Source: Russula earlei
Taxonomy: Eukaryota > Basidiomycota > Agaricomycetes > Russulales > Russulaceae
NCBI GenBank assembly: GCA_025769875.1
Contig: JAGFNK010000047.1
Coordinates: 62,001 to 126,000 of the forward strand
DNA length: 64,000 nt
Reading direction: 5' to 3'
The notes under the pieces were generated by a model, which made no database searches, had not been told where the DNA came from, and saw only the letters and a program-made list of their open reading frames with translations. Positions 32,247 to 43,836 of this stretch are shown in pieces; position 1 is the first letter of the stretch; every line of letters starts with the position of its first letter. The position numbers were made by a program, and so were the translations under genes.

Positions 32247-35045
32247 TCAAGCCTTAATCGCAACTTCGTTCTTTCCTGTCGTCTTTTCAGACGAATCCGG
32301 CAACGTTCGCACAATGGTCCCGGGACTCCGTTCGGCAAGCGGCGACGGCACGCCTCGCTTGGACATATCCGCTGAAAGGGATGTCTTGGCGTTGAGCGGC
32401 ACAATGAGGGAAAGCTGCGAAACTAGGCTCACCGTGGAAACTTGCTCCCCGGAGTCCTCGAGAGTAACAGGGCCCGAGGCGTTCGTTCTCTCAGCATGCG
32501 GAAAGTTGGTTGTACCTGATGAGGGGAGACTCAGGCACGAATCGGAGACTGCTCGCACAGAGCCAGACGCAGACGCCAGGGCTGAAGAAGCAGAAGTGGC
32601 CGCACGGTTGTCATGGGAGTTCTTTGGTTGAACGAAAATAATGCGCAACCCATCTCCCCCTGCGGCAGACCGGTCCCGCTTACGTGGTGCTTTCCCTCGC
32701 CCATGTCCCTGGGTTTGTATCTGGACCTGTGCTTCTGTACTCGTATCGAACCAATTCGTGTCGACCGGTCCACTGGCATACGGTCCCCAGTGCGGAAACC
32801 GATACGGCCGCGGGGCATACGCCCCAAGTTGCCCAGTCGGCGGTGGCACGTACCGGAATGCCTGATAAGGGCCAGGGACTGGGGTCCCGTACGTGTACGG
32901 CGGCCGCGGGGCATATGGGATCGGTGGGTAGGGACCTGAAACGAGGAAAGGGGATTGCCCGGGAGCGTATTGCGGGATGGAGAAAGGTGGCGGCATGTAA
33001 TAGGGTACTTGAAACTGCGGTTGTACATGGAACGTGCTTCTACCCGTCCCAGGGAATGGCGAGGGCGTCACCGGGACCGGAGTGGTAGAAGGATTGGAGG
33101 TCAATTCCGCCGTTGTTGTAGCAGCCGAGGTCGTTGAGCTGGGGGTAGTTTGTAATGGTATGGTATCGGTGCCACCGGAAGACACCGGGCTCACATCACT
33201 TCCCCAGACCATAGACGAGACATCTTGTTGGCCGTGATTAGATGTGTCCTGGCTATCGCCACGATGTCCCTCCGCTGACGATCCTTCAGCGACAGACTGC
33301 CCAATCGAGTCCTCAAATTCTACTTCGCCAGTTAGGTCAGGTTCAGCGGTAACCTCGGCGAGAACACCTGTTTCCGAAAGACTTGAATCATAGGAATGTA
33401 GAGTGTCAATCGGCGGAGGGTAGTCAGACAAATCCGGTCGTTGCAATGTCGTAGTTGGAGGGACCTCGTCCGGAGGTATTAAGGGGTCCAAAAAGACAAT
33501 CTGCGGGTCGGCAGCGGATGTGGGAGTTTCCGGGGTTAAGCTAGCTGGTTCATCATCGGACACAATGTCAGCACACGTCACTGAGTTTTCGCCGACTTGA
33601 GAAGCTTGATCTTCATCTAAATCGCCAGTGACAGATTTGTCACGACCGGATTTGCGTCTCCTGTGCATGCGATCTTTCTCCCGATGAGTCTCGCACATCT
33701 TCCATGGTGAGCGAAGGTAAAGTACGTTCTGGCACCACTTGACGGAGCAGACGGTATTTGAACGACGAGCACCACGAGCAGGAGGTGGAATGGAGGCTTC
33801 GTTGATGATATCCTCATACTAGAGGTGACTATTGTGAATGTGGGCAGAAAGTAGAGGGGAGAGACAAACCTCCGACATCTCTATCCCTTCAATTTCCAGA
33901 GCCTCGTTCGGGTGTAGTGACTCGATGGCTCTCGCTCTCCTAGCAGCGGCGGGGACCAGGTCGCCGTCCCGGGCGGTCTCGTTTCGGAACGGGGTAGATT
34001 TCACTTCCTTGTCTCGCACGCGTTTGAGTTTACTGTGGTGCCTATTTTGCAACCGATGTCGCTCACAGCGACGGTAGGGATAATGTCCTTGGAGCATCGT
34101 ATGGCAATGTGACACCGTGCACATACGGACGGGAAGTATCGATATTGGAGCGTACTGCACAATGGATGGGAGGGGGATGGTCTCGAGAACCTTCCTCTCC
34201 CAAGCGCGACGATCTGAGGCTTGGAGCTCTCCAATAAGCTGGAGTGCGCATGAGAACGAGCCAGTGGATCTAGAAAAAAGGCAGTTACCGGTAAGCCCTG
34301 CTGCACTCTCCGCGCGTCCTCCTCCGCACGCACGCGCAGGAGCTCACGAGCAGCGATCTCACGGCCGCGTTTGGATTTCGAGCGCTTGGTCATTCCATAA
34401 CCGCGGTAACGATTTCGGCAGGGCACACACATTTTGTAGAGATAGTCGCCACCTACGACGCTGCGACAGCCCTTGACAGTGCAATAGCGTGACTGGCCGA
34501 CAGATCGACTCGCATACGAGGGCGTTGCATCACTTTCTGGGGGGGTTGGCGTTGCATGGTACGGATCTTGGGAGTCGCTTGATGAGTCAAGGGAGGGCAG
34601 AGTCAACGCGCCAGCGAGCTCGGATGAGGTGGGATTGAAGAGACGCGGGTCGATTTGGTTGAGATGCATATCCTACATGGCAGGCCTGTCAGTAGTGACA
34701 GAGTGGGTAGAGAAGGGAAGTGATCGGTACTTGTACAGGATCTAGGTCTTCTGGAATAGGGCCTAAGGAAACGTGATGATCTTGGGGCATCCAGGTGACA
34801 GCGCGGCCATCGTCGTTGTCGATGCGCTGGGCACCAAGAGCCGCCTTTTCCTGTTTGCGCTTAGCGCGTTTGGTCGTCGCGTATTTGCGATGGCGATCAC
34901 GACAAGTCTCGCACATCTTGAGAGGGTAGTCGTGAGAGAGAACTTTGGCGCATCCTTTTACGGAGCATCTGCGAGGGGATGGAGAGGTGAGGGAGGGTGT
35001 GGTGGAAGGGGATTGCAAGTAGACGCGATCTGGGTAGTAGCTCAT
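32247..35045 (-). CDS. protein with four C-X4-C-X12-C-X2-[C/H] modules, one per exon; putative zinc-binding nuclear protein
   Basis: Exons 35045-34731, 34672-34289, 34238-33870 and 33818-32247. The introns are 58, 50 and 51 bp, all phase 0, giving 879 residues from MSYYPDRVYLQS. Each exon holds one module with identical spacing: residues 27-48 (CSVKGC...CETC), 169-190 (CTVKGC...CVPC), 273-294 (CTVSHC...CERH) and 380-401 (CSVKWC...CETH). The last ligand is Cys in modules 1-2 and His in modules 3-4. Each is followed by an Arg/Lys-rich helix (TKRAKRKQEK, TKRSKSKRGRE, SKLKRVRDKE, RRRKSGRDK). The large last exon also has acidic/Ser-rich segments, a Pro/Tyr-rich stretch (YMPPPFSIPQYAPG, YPPIPYAPRPPYTYG) and a basic GRGKAPRKRDR. 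I know no named domain with this pattern. Constant Cys/His spacing plus basic tails suggests zinc binding and nucleic-acid contact (inference). Confidence 0.85.
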
Positions 35046-35950
35046 CCCAGTCCCAGTCCCAGCCAGCCTCGTAGCAGTCAGTCGGAGCTCAGTCCGTGCG
35101 CGGCCTTGACTTTCAAAAGCCCCGACGGCATTCCCCCCCTTCGGAGTTATAATCTCCCCACTCCCCGCCAAAATCAATCCCTCTTCTGGGAATTCACGCT
35201 TACAACCCCCGCCGCCGTTGCTACCTACCACGCTGCCTTGCACCGCAGAAGAAGAACCTGAAAACGAAGAGCACGCCGCCTCGGAGAGCAGACGCAACTC
35301 GCACCGCCAGAAGTTCGTCAAAGCCCATGTGCAGGAGACCTCGCGCACGTCCGCACTCACACATCCCTTATCGCTCTCACTCCCTTCATACCTCTTCCCT
35401 CGACTTACCCCTTCACTGCCCTGCCTCGACTTCCTTTCATCAAGACTCCGTGCCACGCCCCTCACGCGCCCCACCATGATCGCCACCTCTTCGCCACCGT
35501 ACGAGAGGGTGAGCTGCCCTTAGCGCGCCTCGCTTCGCGTTCCTCGTCGCATCGCTATCCCCTCAGGAACCTTTGTAGGGCTGTATGATTGTTGGGTGGT
35601 ATTCTCTGATGTCATAGATATGACATGCGTGTTTTCAGTTTTCTTTGATTCGATCATGTGTCCTTATCCCCCTCATGTCTCTCGATCGCGCTTCCAGACT
35701 TGATTCTTCCTCCCATGCCTCTCATCTCTGTCCCCTTTCATCACCTGCCTTCATTTAAATGCTTCAGCTACTCTCTCGGATAAGAGTTCAATGTTTCCGC
35801 GTCGATTCTGATCAGGGGCTACTATCACCTACGTCAGCAACCTCGACGTCCGGTGTGGGGACTTGCTCCCTCTCTCCTCTCCTCCCTCTCTCAGGTCTGG
35901 TACCAGCCCCATGTCCTCACCTGCATGTTCCCAAACTGCACCACAGTATA
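35046..35950. other. 5' region of the zinc-module gene and downstream spacer
   Basis: 35046-35520 is C-rich on plus and is probably the leader/promoter of the minus gene. 35550-35950 is unique DNA grading into repeats. Open frames here mirror the C-rich composition and are not called. Confidence 0.4.
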
Positions 35951-36470
35951 AGAGTGATTGATGATCATAATGAACAGGAATCATGAGGAGAGCCTAGTAT
36001 CTCTGTCACAGGCTATCATATCATTATTGCATGATCTCACATCTAGGCTAGAGAATGCTAATCAATCTCTGGTGATTGTTGAGGCCATGTGGGCCATCAA
36101 ATACAGTTTGGCAGCCACAATCAATATAATAATAATTCAAGGTCCCATGGTCTTACCTGATAAGGAAGTAATTGCACCCAATCAGATTATGTGGATGGAG
36201 ACAGCTGAGCATATGGGCATCAAACAGTGTCCAAAACAATGGTGCCATCTCTCTGACAAGCAGGGACTCACAGCACAGAGCATTGGTGTGTGTGCCCTCA
36301 AGGAACCAGTGTCTCAAACCTCCCTCCAATGCCACCACCTCTCTTGCACCAGGCCCCTTTGGACTTGCACCACTGCCTATTCTAGCAGCCTCATCTGCTG
36401 TTCCTTACAATACAAAATCTTTTTTTGTATCATTTCAATTTATTCATCTGATACCTAATAAATAAGTGAT
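35950..36470. repeat. decayed transposon segment, inverted relative to 5010-5150
   Basis: CTGAGCATATGGGCATCAAA, TCCAAAACAAT and CACAGAGCATTGG correspond to the reverse complement of 5010-5150. A plus frame at 35958-36458 is open for 166 codons, but it has no family I know and no splice structure. CpG-poor. Confidence 0.45.
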
Positions 36471-36840
36471 TGAACAAGTAATTGAGAAAATAATTTGGCA
36501 TCATTTAAATGCTTGATTGAAGCACTGATCCTCTTACTGACAAAATTGCCTTTTATAGTAATTCAACTCCTCTCCCTTTAAGCAAAAAAAGGCTTCAAGC
36601 ACAAAAAGATTACACATGAAGAGAATGTTTCAAAGCACCCTGCTGAAGGCACACCCCTAGTGAGAAAGCAAGACTATAATGGATCTCCTCTCTCTTTAAG
36701 CAACACCTCTCCTCTCTTTAAGTAACACCTCCTCTCTGTTTATGAAGCAAAGAAGATTATACATGATGATGAGTTGACTACTTTCTGTTTAAGCAAAAAA
36801 AGGGATTATGCAAAGAGGCTTTAAGCAAAAAAGGATTATA
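36471..36840. repeat. degenerate CTTTAAGCAA-type repeats
   Basis: Words such as CTCTTTAAGCAACACCTCTC, TTTAAGTAACACC and TTTAAGCAAAAAAGG recur irregularly. Simple decayed repeats, noncoding. Confidence 0.45.
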
Positions 36841-36960
36841 TCTGAGCAATTACATGCAAGTGATTACACCCAAGCAATTATGCCTGAGCAATTACACCCA
36901 AGAATTACATCTGAGCAATTACACCTGAGCAATTACACCTGAGCAATTACACCTAAGCAA
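36841..36960. repeat. 14-bp minisatellite
   Basis: TGAGCAATTACACC repeats with a 14-bp period (clean at 36912, 36926, 36940 and 36954). More diverged units lie to the left (TGAGCAATTACATG, AAGCAATTATGCC). Confidence 0.85.
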
Positions 36961-37109
36961 TGGCAGGGGTTCAGAGGCACAGCCCCTGACAAGTTTTAAT
37001 TTCATGCTGTAGGTATGAAATCAAAACTTATTTTACAATAATGTGATGCATGAGGAGAGGGCAACAAATTAATCAATTGTTTTAAAATGACTTGTAATCT
37101 GAGCTGAGT

Positions 37110-37210
37110 TGATTCAGTGGTCAATATACTAACCCCACCATGTAGTTTGGATGGGCACCCTTGTTCAGACACTCACACATGTCACAGGCTTGTTTGTAAC
37201 TCTGCCAAGC
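37110..37210. repeat. dispersed repeat shared with 55490-55565
   Basis: TACTAACCC, CCATGTAGTT, GATGGGCACCCTTGTT, CACACATGTCA and GGCTTGTTTG occur in the same order and strand at both places. Function unknown. Confidence 0.7.
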
Positions 37211-37669
37211 CAAGATGTAACTCCACTTGGCAAGTGCTAAATGTGTGCAATGCCCCTACTCAGTTGTACCAATTGTATTCAATTAGATGGCCTCCCTTGT
37301 GCTTTTCTCATGCCTCTCTCTTGCCATCCATACTTGCTGCAGACTCAGTCATTGCTGCAATCACATATCCCCCCAATCTCACCATGGGGAATCTGTGCTT
37401 ATCTCAGAGAGTTGATGTTAGCCACCTTTCTTTCCCCCAATTGTGCCTGCAATGGCAATGAGCACAGTCACAGCTACAGCCCTGGTCATGGGGGTGCAGC
37501 ACCTTTACTTGAGCTCAATGAGACTGAAGTGCTTCTGCACCATGTGTGCAACTCTGCTTTGGTGTGTCCAGGGACACATGAGTGAGAGAGAGTGGGGCTG
37601 TTGGACCAGTAAGTGGACATCAACCAAGGGACCAGAGGTGAGAGAAAGAAAGGGAGAGAGCTTGTATCA
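37211..37669. other. CpG-poor intergenic DNA
   Basis: Overlapping plus frames of about 114 codons exist but show no family, no promoter and no splice pattern. I see no gene. Confidence 0.35.
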
Positions 37670-38074
37670 TGTGTGGTTGTTTTAATACAGTCAAAGGCAG
37701 ACAGATGAGAGGGGGGAAGGAAAAGATTCTTATTCTAAACTGTTTTACTACAGAGTAGCTAAGTGCTTTATGTACAGAGATGAAGAACAAAGGAAAGGAA
37801 GTGATGAAAGGGAATTTGAAAGGGAATTTGAGGGTGGCTGAGGCAGTCAAGGTGGTGGTGAAGGACCTGCAACATGATCATGTCAAGTGGGCTGTGGCAT
37901 GCATGTGTGGTCAGTGGCAAAGGCTGGGCTGGACAAAGTGGCAAGGGCTTGGCAAGATGGTCAAGATCTTGTTGTTGGGCATGAGGTGGTAGTGTGGGCA
38001 TGCAGTTGGTGGCAAAGGATGAAAGCAATGGCACATCACATCCATCATGGTTCCACACATGATTCCAACCAAGT
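37670..38074. repeat. low-complexity repeat, CpG-poor copy of 2940-3250
   Basis: AGGCAGACAGATGAG, GAAAAGATTCT, TTTTACTACA, GTAGCTAAGTGCTTTATGTACA and GAAAGGAAGTGATGAAAGG match 2941-3090. CG in the left copy is TG or CA here. Confidence 0.65.
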
Positions 38075-38325
38075 GTATCTAACCTATTTTGGAGCCATAG
38101 AAACTCCAATGTGGCATTGGTCAGCAGGCATGACCAACTCCTATTTTTTTGATCTCAACAAACCACAAAGGCATTCAGCAAAAAAATCTATTGGATACCT
38201 TAAGATACAGTATAATAAGTGCTATGAGAATTTTTATGCTGATTGAGCTTAGATCAAGGGAGAGATCTCAAGTGTCCAAACAAGGGTACCTGTCCGAACT
38301 ACATGGCAGGGTTACCTTTATTGAC
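38075..38325. repeat. 250-bp dispersed repeat shared with 58575-58830
   Basis: ATCTAACCTATTTTGGA, AAACTCCAATGTGGCATTGG, CAGGCATGAC, TTTGATCTCAA, ACCACAAAGGC, TTAAGATACAGTATA, TATGCTGATTGAGCTT, TCTCAAGTGTCCAAACAAGG and AACTACATG match in order. Both copies are on the same strand and about 20 kb apart. Confidence 0.85.
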
Positions 38326-38399
38326 GTCCTGTCCATTGTGAAAAGAAAACAAAAACAAAATTTCGTATTGATAAGCAGTTGTATGTGAGCTTTCAATGT

Positions 38400-39300
38400 C
38401 CCTCTTTTGTGTCTCCCGCGCGTCCGTCGTCGCCAATGTCACACTCGTCCCGCGCCCTGGCCTTCCTCTTCTTCCTCTCCAAACCCCTCGGGCCAACACT
38501 CCTCTCGCAGCAACCGGCACACGAACGTGTCGACATACAACTGGGAACCCACCGCGAAAGGAAATAGAGTAGACCCAGCTCGGTAGCTACCCTCATCCCT
38601 CAGCTCAGGCTGGTCCCTTCTCACCAACTCCCTCCATTTATGATTTCACTTGTAGGCAAGAACTAGTTTTCGTCCAGTCGTCTGTCGCCATTCCTTTCCC
38701 TCATCCACATTTCCCACTTCACCATCCCATCCACGTTCGCCGCCACCGCTCGCCATCTTGTTCTCCTCAGCCGTCCACCTCAGCCGTCGCCTTTCACGCC
38801 GACGTCTCCCTCACATTTGCCGGTCTCCATCTGGTCCGCGACACTCTCATCATCGTCCGCCTGTCTCCACTCCAGCCACCCCTGTCACTGCTTCAGCCTT
38901 GTCTCCTGCCGTCTCTGCCTCGTTCTCCCCGTCCCAATTTCGGTCTTGTCTGCCGCCATCTCAGCGCCGTCCATTCCTGCCGCCTCAGTCTCTCTGGCCT
39001 TAGCCTCGCCAGTTGCCTCCGCACTGCCTACTTCTCTTAACTACGCCCCAGTCATCTCAGTCTCTACTTTAGTCTTGCTGCTTGCTGTTCCCTCGGCTCC
39101 GTCCACTGCCAACGTCGTAGCATTGCCCTCAATCATTGCCTCATGTCCACGCTCACATCACCTGCCCCTGCTGCTTCTCTGCTACACGCTTTGATGCAAG
39201 GTGATTTCAGTATGGTACTGACCCCTCTTTCGTTGTGAGATTGCAGGTTCCCTCCTGTCCAACTGATCGGCTGTCACCGCCTGTTCTTTCTGCATGATGG
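38400..39300. repeat. C-rich low-complexity repeat, partly CpG-rich
   Basis: 38390-38640 is CpG-rich; 38650-39250 is C/T-rich with Ser/Pro/Ala-coding frames in more than one phase (for example 38817-39194). It mirrors the composition of 22500-24100. I read it as a repeat rather than a gene. Confidence 0.4.
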
Positions 39301-39509
39301 AGGACCCCTCTCAATGGACCCAGCAACAACAACATTGCACGCACGCAAGGCCAAAGATTTTGTTTAAGAAAGTTTGACCTGGGACATTCAAACTAACTCT
39401 TAACCCTCCAGAAGATGTAAGTCTGATTGTGGAATCACATGCACATGCGTATGTGTTATGGTATGCATTTCCTTTCTCTTTCCTTCTCCTTCGCATATAC
39501 TTCTACAGC

Positions 39510-40908
39510 TCATCCCACATTCCTCACGGTCATTGTCCGTTTAGTACCCGCCCCCTGCAATCCCAACATATGTACAGCGTCCGCAGACGGCAACGGCGGA
39601 ACAATTTTCGTCTTATGGTCATGGAATGGACTCGCTGCGTACGGAGGTGGGAGGAGTGTGCGTGGGCTATCAAACCCTCGCCATGACCTGGTCGGCGACG
39701 CCGAAAGCTCGCAGCCCATTGAGTTGAACGACGTTGCTACAGCGGTGTTGAGCCGGAGACTCATGGTTTGCTGCGTGAGGTCAGATTGATGGGGTAGTTC
39801 CTGTGTTGCGTCTCGACCCCGTACGACGCGATAGATAATTAACATAGTCGCGACCACCTGCGAGTCTCGTAAGACATACAAAGGGAAAAGAAAACGCGTC
39901 CAGATGACGATAGGGATTTACTCACCTGAACTTGTCCGAGTGTAGGTAAGAAGACATTCTGTAGAGGGCTGCCTAACCCCACGGTGATCACATAAACCAA
40001 TGCGAACACGGTCTGTAGCACTGCCGACTCTACGACCATCGTCGCGACAATTAGAAGACGCGATTTGGGATTGCACGATCCAGAGTCCAATCTGCGATGG
40101 GAGTATACGAGACGGCCCGCGATGAGCGACGTAAGCGTGACACAAAGCGCAACGGAGACAGTCCGATAGATGATGAGCCAATTCACGAGCTCGTTAGCAT
40201 CCTGCGTGACCCCAGGAGTAGCGATCTCGCGAAGAGCCAACGAACCGGTCACTATACAAAGCAAATCAACCTTGATGGGACAGCGCTGAAAGGTGAGATA
40301 CCAACCAAGCGAGCCGATGTAAAGGGGCACAGGTAATACGACGCACCACTGAGGTGCTTGTTTAAAAACGCAGGAGAACCAGAACAACTAACGGAGGTCA
40401 AAACGGTCGGTCCCAGAAATCAACCCAACGACGCTTCCTACCAGTAGTCCATCTGCCGACCAATTAATGACAACATATCTGAAAGCTCAGGACCTGTCAA
40501 GACGATATGCCACCGCAGGGATCGCCACTCGCACACTCACAGAGCATTCAGCGTGATGTACATCCAGTTGCCCTTATCCGTTTCGATGAAAACGCTTGGG
40601 TCGTTGTCTAGTCGTTGGGTAACGAATGCGAGTAGGGTCCACTTGATCTGCAGCACGGAACAGGTTGTGGCCAGGAGCCAAAACCAACATGTCACAACAA
40701 GGCGCCATGAGGCCTTCGGGATATAACCCCCCGAGATGCTCGTAGAAAGCGCGAGTGTGCAGATGGTGAAGACGGCACCTGCGAAGAGGATATAGGTCTT
40801 CCGGACTATATCTATTTGGTTGCTGGTGACGACGCACCATAGGTCATCCCAGAAAGGATCGTCCCCATCAAAATCATCGAGTCGAGTTGGGTGTTTCCTC
40901 CTCGACAC
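39510..40908 (-). CDS. multi-pass membrane protein of the basidiomycete orphan receptor-like type
   Basis: The chosen start is MSRRKHPTRLDDFDG at 40908; stop at 39510 after RTMTVRNVG. Segments in order: DDLWCVVTSNQIDIVRK; TM 1 (TYILFAGAVFTICTLALSTS); TM 2 (LVVTCWFWLLATTCSVLQI); YITLNAL joined to YVVINWSADGLL across a short intron; after the next splice LFWFSCVFK; TM (WCVVLPVPLYIGSLG); LICFV-type segment; LIIYRTVSVALCVTLTSLIAG; RLVYSHRRLD; TMVVESAVLQTVFALVYVITV; then VVATMLIIYRVVRGRDA and a Ser/Thr-rich cytosolic tail. This order (about seven TMs, the ADGLL motif, a mid YRT-SVA helix and an ESA-type helix) is that of a large, uncharacterised Agaricomycete family. Ligand and role are unknown. 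The true start could lie further upstream, but the 5' DNA has no clear better ATG. Confidence 0.7.
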
Positions 40909-41641
40909 TGGCTAGCGGTTGAGTTGTCCATGATGTCGTCCGATCAGGTTGGTCGTTCCTCAAGCCATCGACATCGGGTTTGTATACCAAGAGTCCTAGT
41001 ACAAGGACTAGGCGGATGTGAGAACGAACGAGCATTCTATCAGAAACATGGCAATCCCAATTGAGTGCCCGTTTTGAGGGTTGTATTTGGATACCGAAAT
41101 AGCAAATTAGGGACCTCGGGACTCCCAGGTCAACCAAGTCAAGCATCGAACCGACTAGACCGTCCACTGATTGGTGTCCTTGAAGGTCTGCGATTCAGTC
41201 ATTGAACCAAACCACTTACAACAGGATGTCGAGGAAATGAGCGAGTACGGTGACGACGTGTCGCCGGCGAGATCATACCAATCACTCTTTTGACCCGGAG
41301 TCAAGTTATGCGCACAACACCGATGTGGGTACAAAGATGACTGACAGCAGCGAAATGCCAACGTCCGGGGACCTCTCTGGTCCCGATCCCCCACAACTTA
41401 CAAAGAGGCACTCGAGTAAGGCGGTGCTTGGACAGGTCGATGAATATTAATGTTCATGCTAAACCTTTTAGAGCGCCCTCAACCCTCTCCAAGCTGATAT
41501 GCAACGCCACCAAAGGCAAGGCCCCTGTATAAAAGTGGTAGTTGGCACGCCAGCTGTCTTTGTGCTATGCATGCAGATGGGGCAACCCACCAGAGTCCCA
41601 TTTACCAAGTGCTGAGCGTATTGGACCAAGTAGGGATGATT
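40909..41641. other. intergenic between the membrane protein and the HEAT protein gene
   Basis: CpG-containing unique DNA. It should include the promoter of the membrane protein gene on its left and the 3' UTR of the next minus gene on its right. Nothing else is supported. Confidence 0.45.
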
Positions 41642-43532
41642 CTATGCTTCGAACGGTTCCGGGATCTCTGATTCCTGTCTAATGGCGCCCATCTCCTCGG
41701 AATCCCGCAGCGACGTACTATGAAACACCCACGCACCCTGTTGTCCACATCTCGCAATAGGAGGATATAATATAAATTGAGACACTCCACCAACCGCGCA
41801 AGTTCGGGACTATCCTTCCGTTCATCCACTCCACCAATTGATATCAGGAGGTCTGGTGAGTCAACACGGAAAGCACATGACCCCATAGTCTGTAGAAGGA
41901 AGGGCGATGCGAATACGCTGGCCGTATTTGGATCTGAAAGCGCTTCCAACACGGCGTCTTTTACGAGTCCGATGGCCGCCGTGCGAATATATGGCGACCC
42001 ACCTTCGGAAGGTGAGACCAGATCGCGCAGAATTTGAAGTCGTAAAACGGATGGGGTAAGTTGTAGGACGTGGCCTAAGATACGGAACATAATAAGTCGC
42101 GTGGTCGCATCCGGGTGCGCACTGCACAGCGGTGGGAGGACGGCCATGAGAGGAATGACGAGATCAGGTGATAGCTCCGCCTCGGGAAGTGGCGCAAGCA
42201 CTTTTAGAAGGACAGCGAGGGTTGAATCTAGAGCTACATTCGATTGCAAGCAAGTCAGGATATGCGGGAAAAGAGAAACCAAAACGGGGAGTGCGAGGTG
42301 CTCTGCCGTGGGCACGTGAGCGATCAACACCAAGGACGCCAAGGAAGGTTTAGACTGGAGTGTCTCAAGGCCGCAGCCCAGACTGCCAGATGCATCCTGC
42401 GGAACCGCGCTGAGCTTCGCATTCGGGCGAAAGACCAGAGACCTACCAGGGCAAGACGCATGACGTCTTCTCCGTCTTTCCAGTCATGGGGTGTGACGGG
42501 GCGATGGCTACTGAGGCGCGGAAAACGCGCTTCAAAAACTCTCTGCGCGATACGACTATGAACGACATCAGCGCACGCTTCTATCGTTGCGTTCAAGAAG
42601 GATTCCATGATGGCCTGTCGTGGTAAAAATAAAGTTTTGGCCGCCAGTGCCCGTTCGAAGTGAGAGCGCACCCACTGACATGGCTAGCTGACAGCTCGGC
42701 GAGGTCATCCCCGGTCTTTTCCCTGACCCACGCTCCCACTTCCTGGACTATTGCCACGGCACACCGCACAAGCGATCGGCCATCTACCACCGTGGCGTTC
42801 TTTGTCGCGCGGGATAAGAGCGGTTTGAGTTCGGCCAACGGTGAAAGCGTCCGCGATGGCGTTTTGCGGAGCACCAGTCGAGGGATAGCTAGATAGAAGA
42901 AACTGCTTCGAACTTCCGTGGCACAGCAATAGCAAAATCGCATACTCACCTTTCGCAAGGAGCGACAGCAACCGTATCAACTGGACCACCACGGGAACAT
43001 CCTCAGACTCGTCGACATCACTTTCTTCTTCTCCAGAACCAGCGCTCAGACGTTCGATGACTTCCTGTGTCCCCATTATGACCTCCTTTGCATTGCAGTG
43101 ACGCGCTATCAACGCCAACAGTTCGTCCGTCCCGTCCTGAGGGCAGGAAAACAGAAGCGGAAGGAGACTGAGAGCATCCTACAAATGTGATGATCATTGG
43201 TATCTTGTTCATGCGAAAGGGAACTTACGAGATCGCCTTGAATATCATCGTTCTGAACTGAGAACAGCACGTCTCTGAGGTTGTGGCGAGGAGTTACGTC
43301 AGAAAGTGCACAAGTTATGAGGGTAGTGAGCGCTTCTGGTCCGTGCTGCAGCGTTCATTAGTTCTAGGAACGCATATTTACATCATGAATATTCACTCGA
43401 TCGGCCGTCGACAGCTCCGAGGACTACAAAAGGGATCAAGGGGTTGTGTTCCCATCGAATTCAAAAACTCACCATGATGGGCGTCCCAACAGAGTCATGC
43501 CGACTCGAACCACTTAGAGTAGAGGGCCTCAT
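41642..43532 (-). CDS. YBP1/ALF4/glomulin-like HEAT-repeat protein
   Basis: The probable start is MRPSTLSGSSRHDS at 43532; the stop (TAG) is at 41642-41644 after IPEPFEA in the frame that follows the last short intron. Exons read: HGPEALTTLITCALSDV; NLRDVLFSVQNDD; LLPLLFSCPQDGTDELLALI; KEVIMGTQEVIERL; VVVQLIRLLSLLAKG; an LRKTPSRTLSPLAELKPLL segment; SLVRCAVAIVQEVGAWVRE; IEACADVVHSRIAQRVFEARF; RLALVGLWSFARMRSS; RMHLAVWAAALRHSS; then a long helical exon with VPTAEHLALPVLVSLFPHIL and SPYIRTAAIGLVKDAVLEAL, and LARLVECLNLYYILLLRDVDN. The all-helical pattern and the final LYYxLLLRD motif fit the YAP-binding/ALF4/glomulin family. Its members act in oxidative-stress signalling (yeast Ybp1), at kinetochores, or as cullin-RING regulators; which role applies here is not visible. 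The N terminus looks short. Confidence 0.6.
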
Positions 43533-43836
43533 CAGAGCAGACGATAAGACTTACGTCAGGTCAGTAAGCTGAGGAGTGCCTTTTAAACTTCATCCACCAT
43601 TACCAAGTGGACTACTCAACCATGTTGTGTAGTCTACACAAGAGTTCTGTCCTGAATTTTTCACACTGGGGCAGTGGCGCAGCCTGAGACGTTCGTTGGG
43701 GACGAGGACTCATCCTTGCTGCGGGTCTCTCTCTGACTCGCATTTGCACCGCCATCGCCTTTCCGACATATTAGGGGCCGTACGGTTTACGTCGCCGACT
43801 TGAGCGCATTTGTCACCGCCAATAGCCCTTCAATCC
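43533..43836. promoter_or_regulatory. 304-bp divergent promoter region
   Basis: It lies between the start of the HEAT protein gene (minus) and the start of the DUF4139 gene (plus). A short inverted word (GTAGTCTACAC near 43630) is present. No firm TATA element is identified, so assignment as a shared promoter rests on position only. Confidence 0.45.

Noticed and set aside
35958..36458. 166-codon plus frame in the repeat at 36 kb
   Set aside because: It lies in CpG-poor repeat DNA, and its best-conserved part is an inverted copy of 5010-5150 read in another frame. I cannot tie it to any transposon protein.
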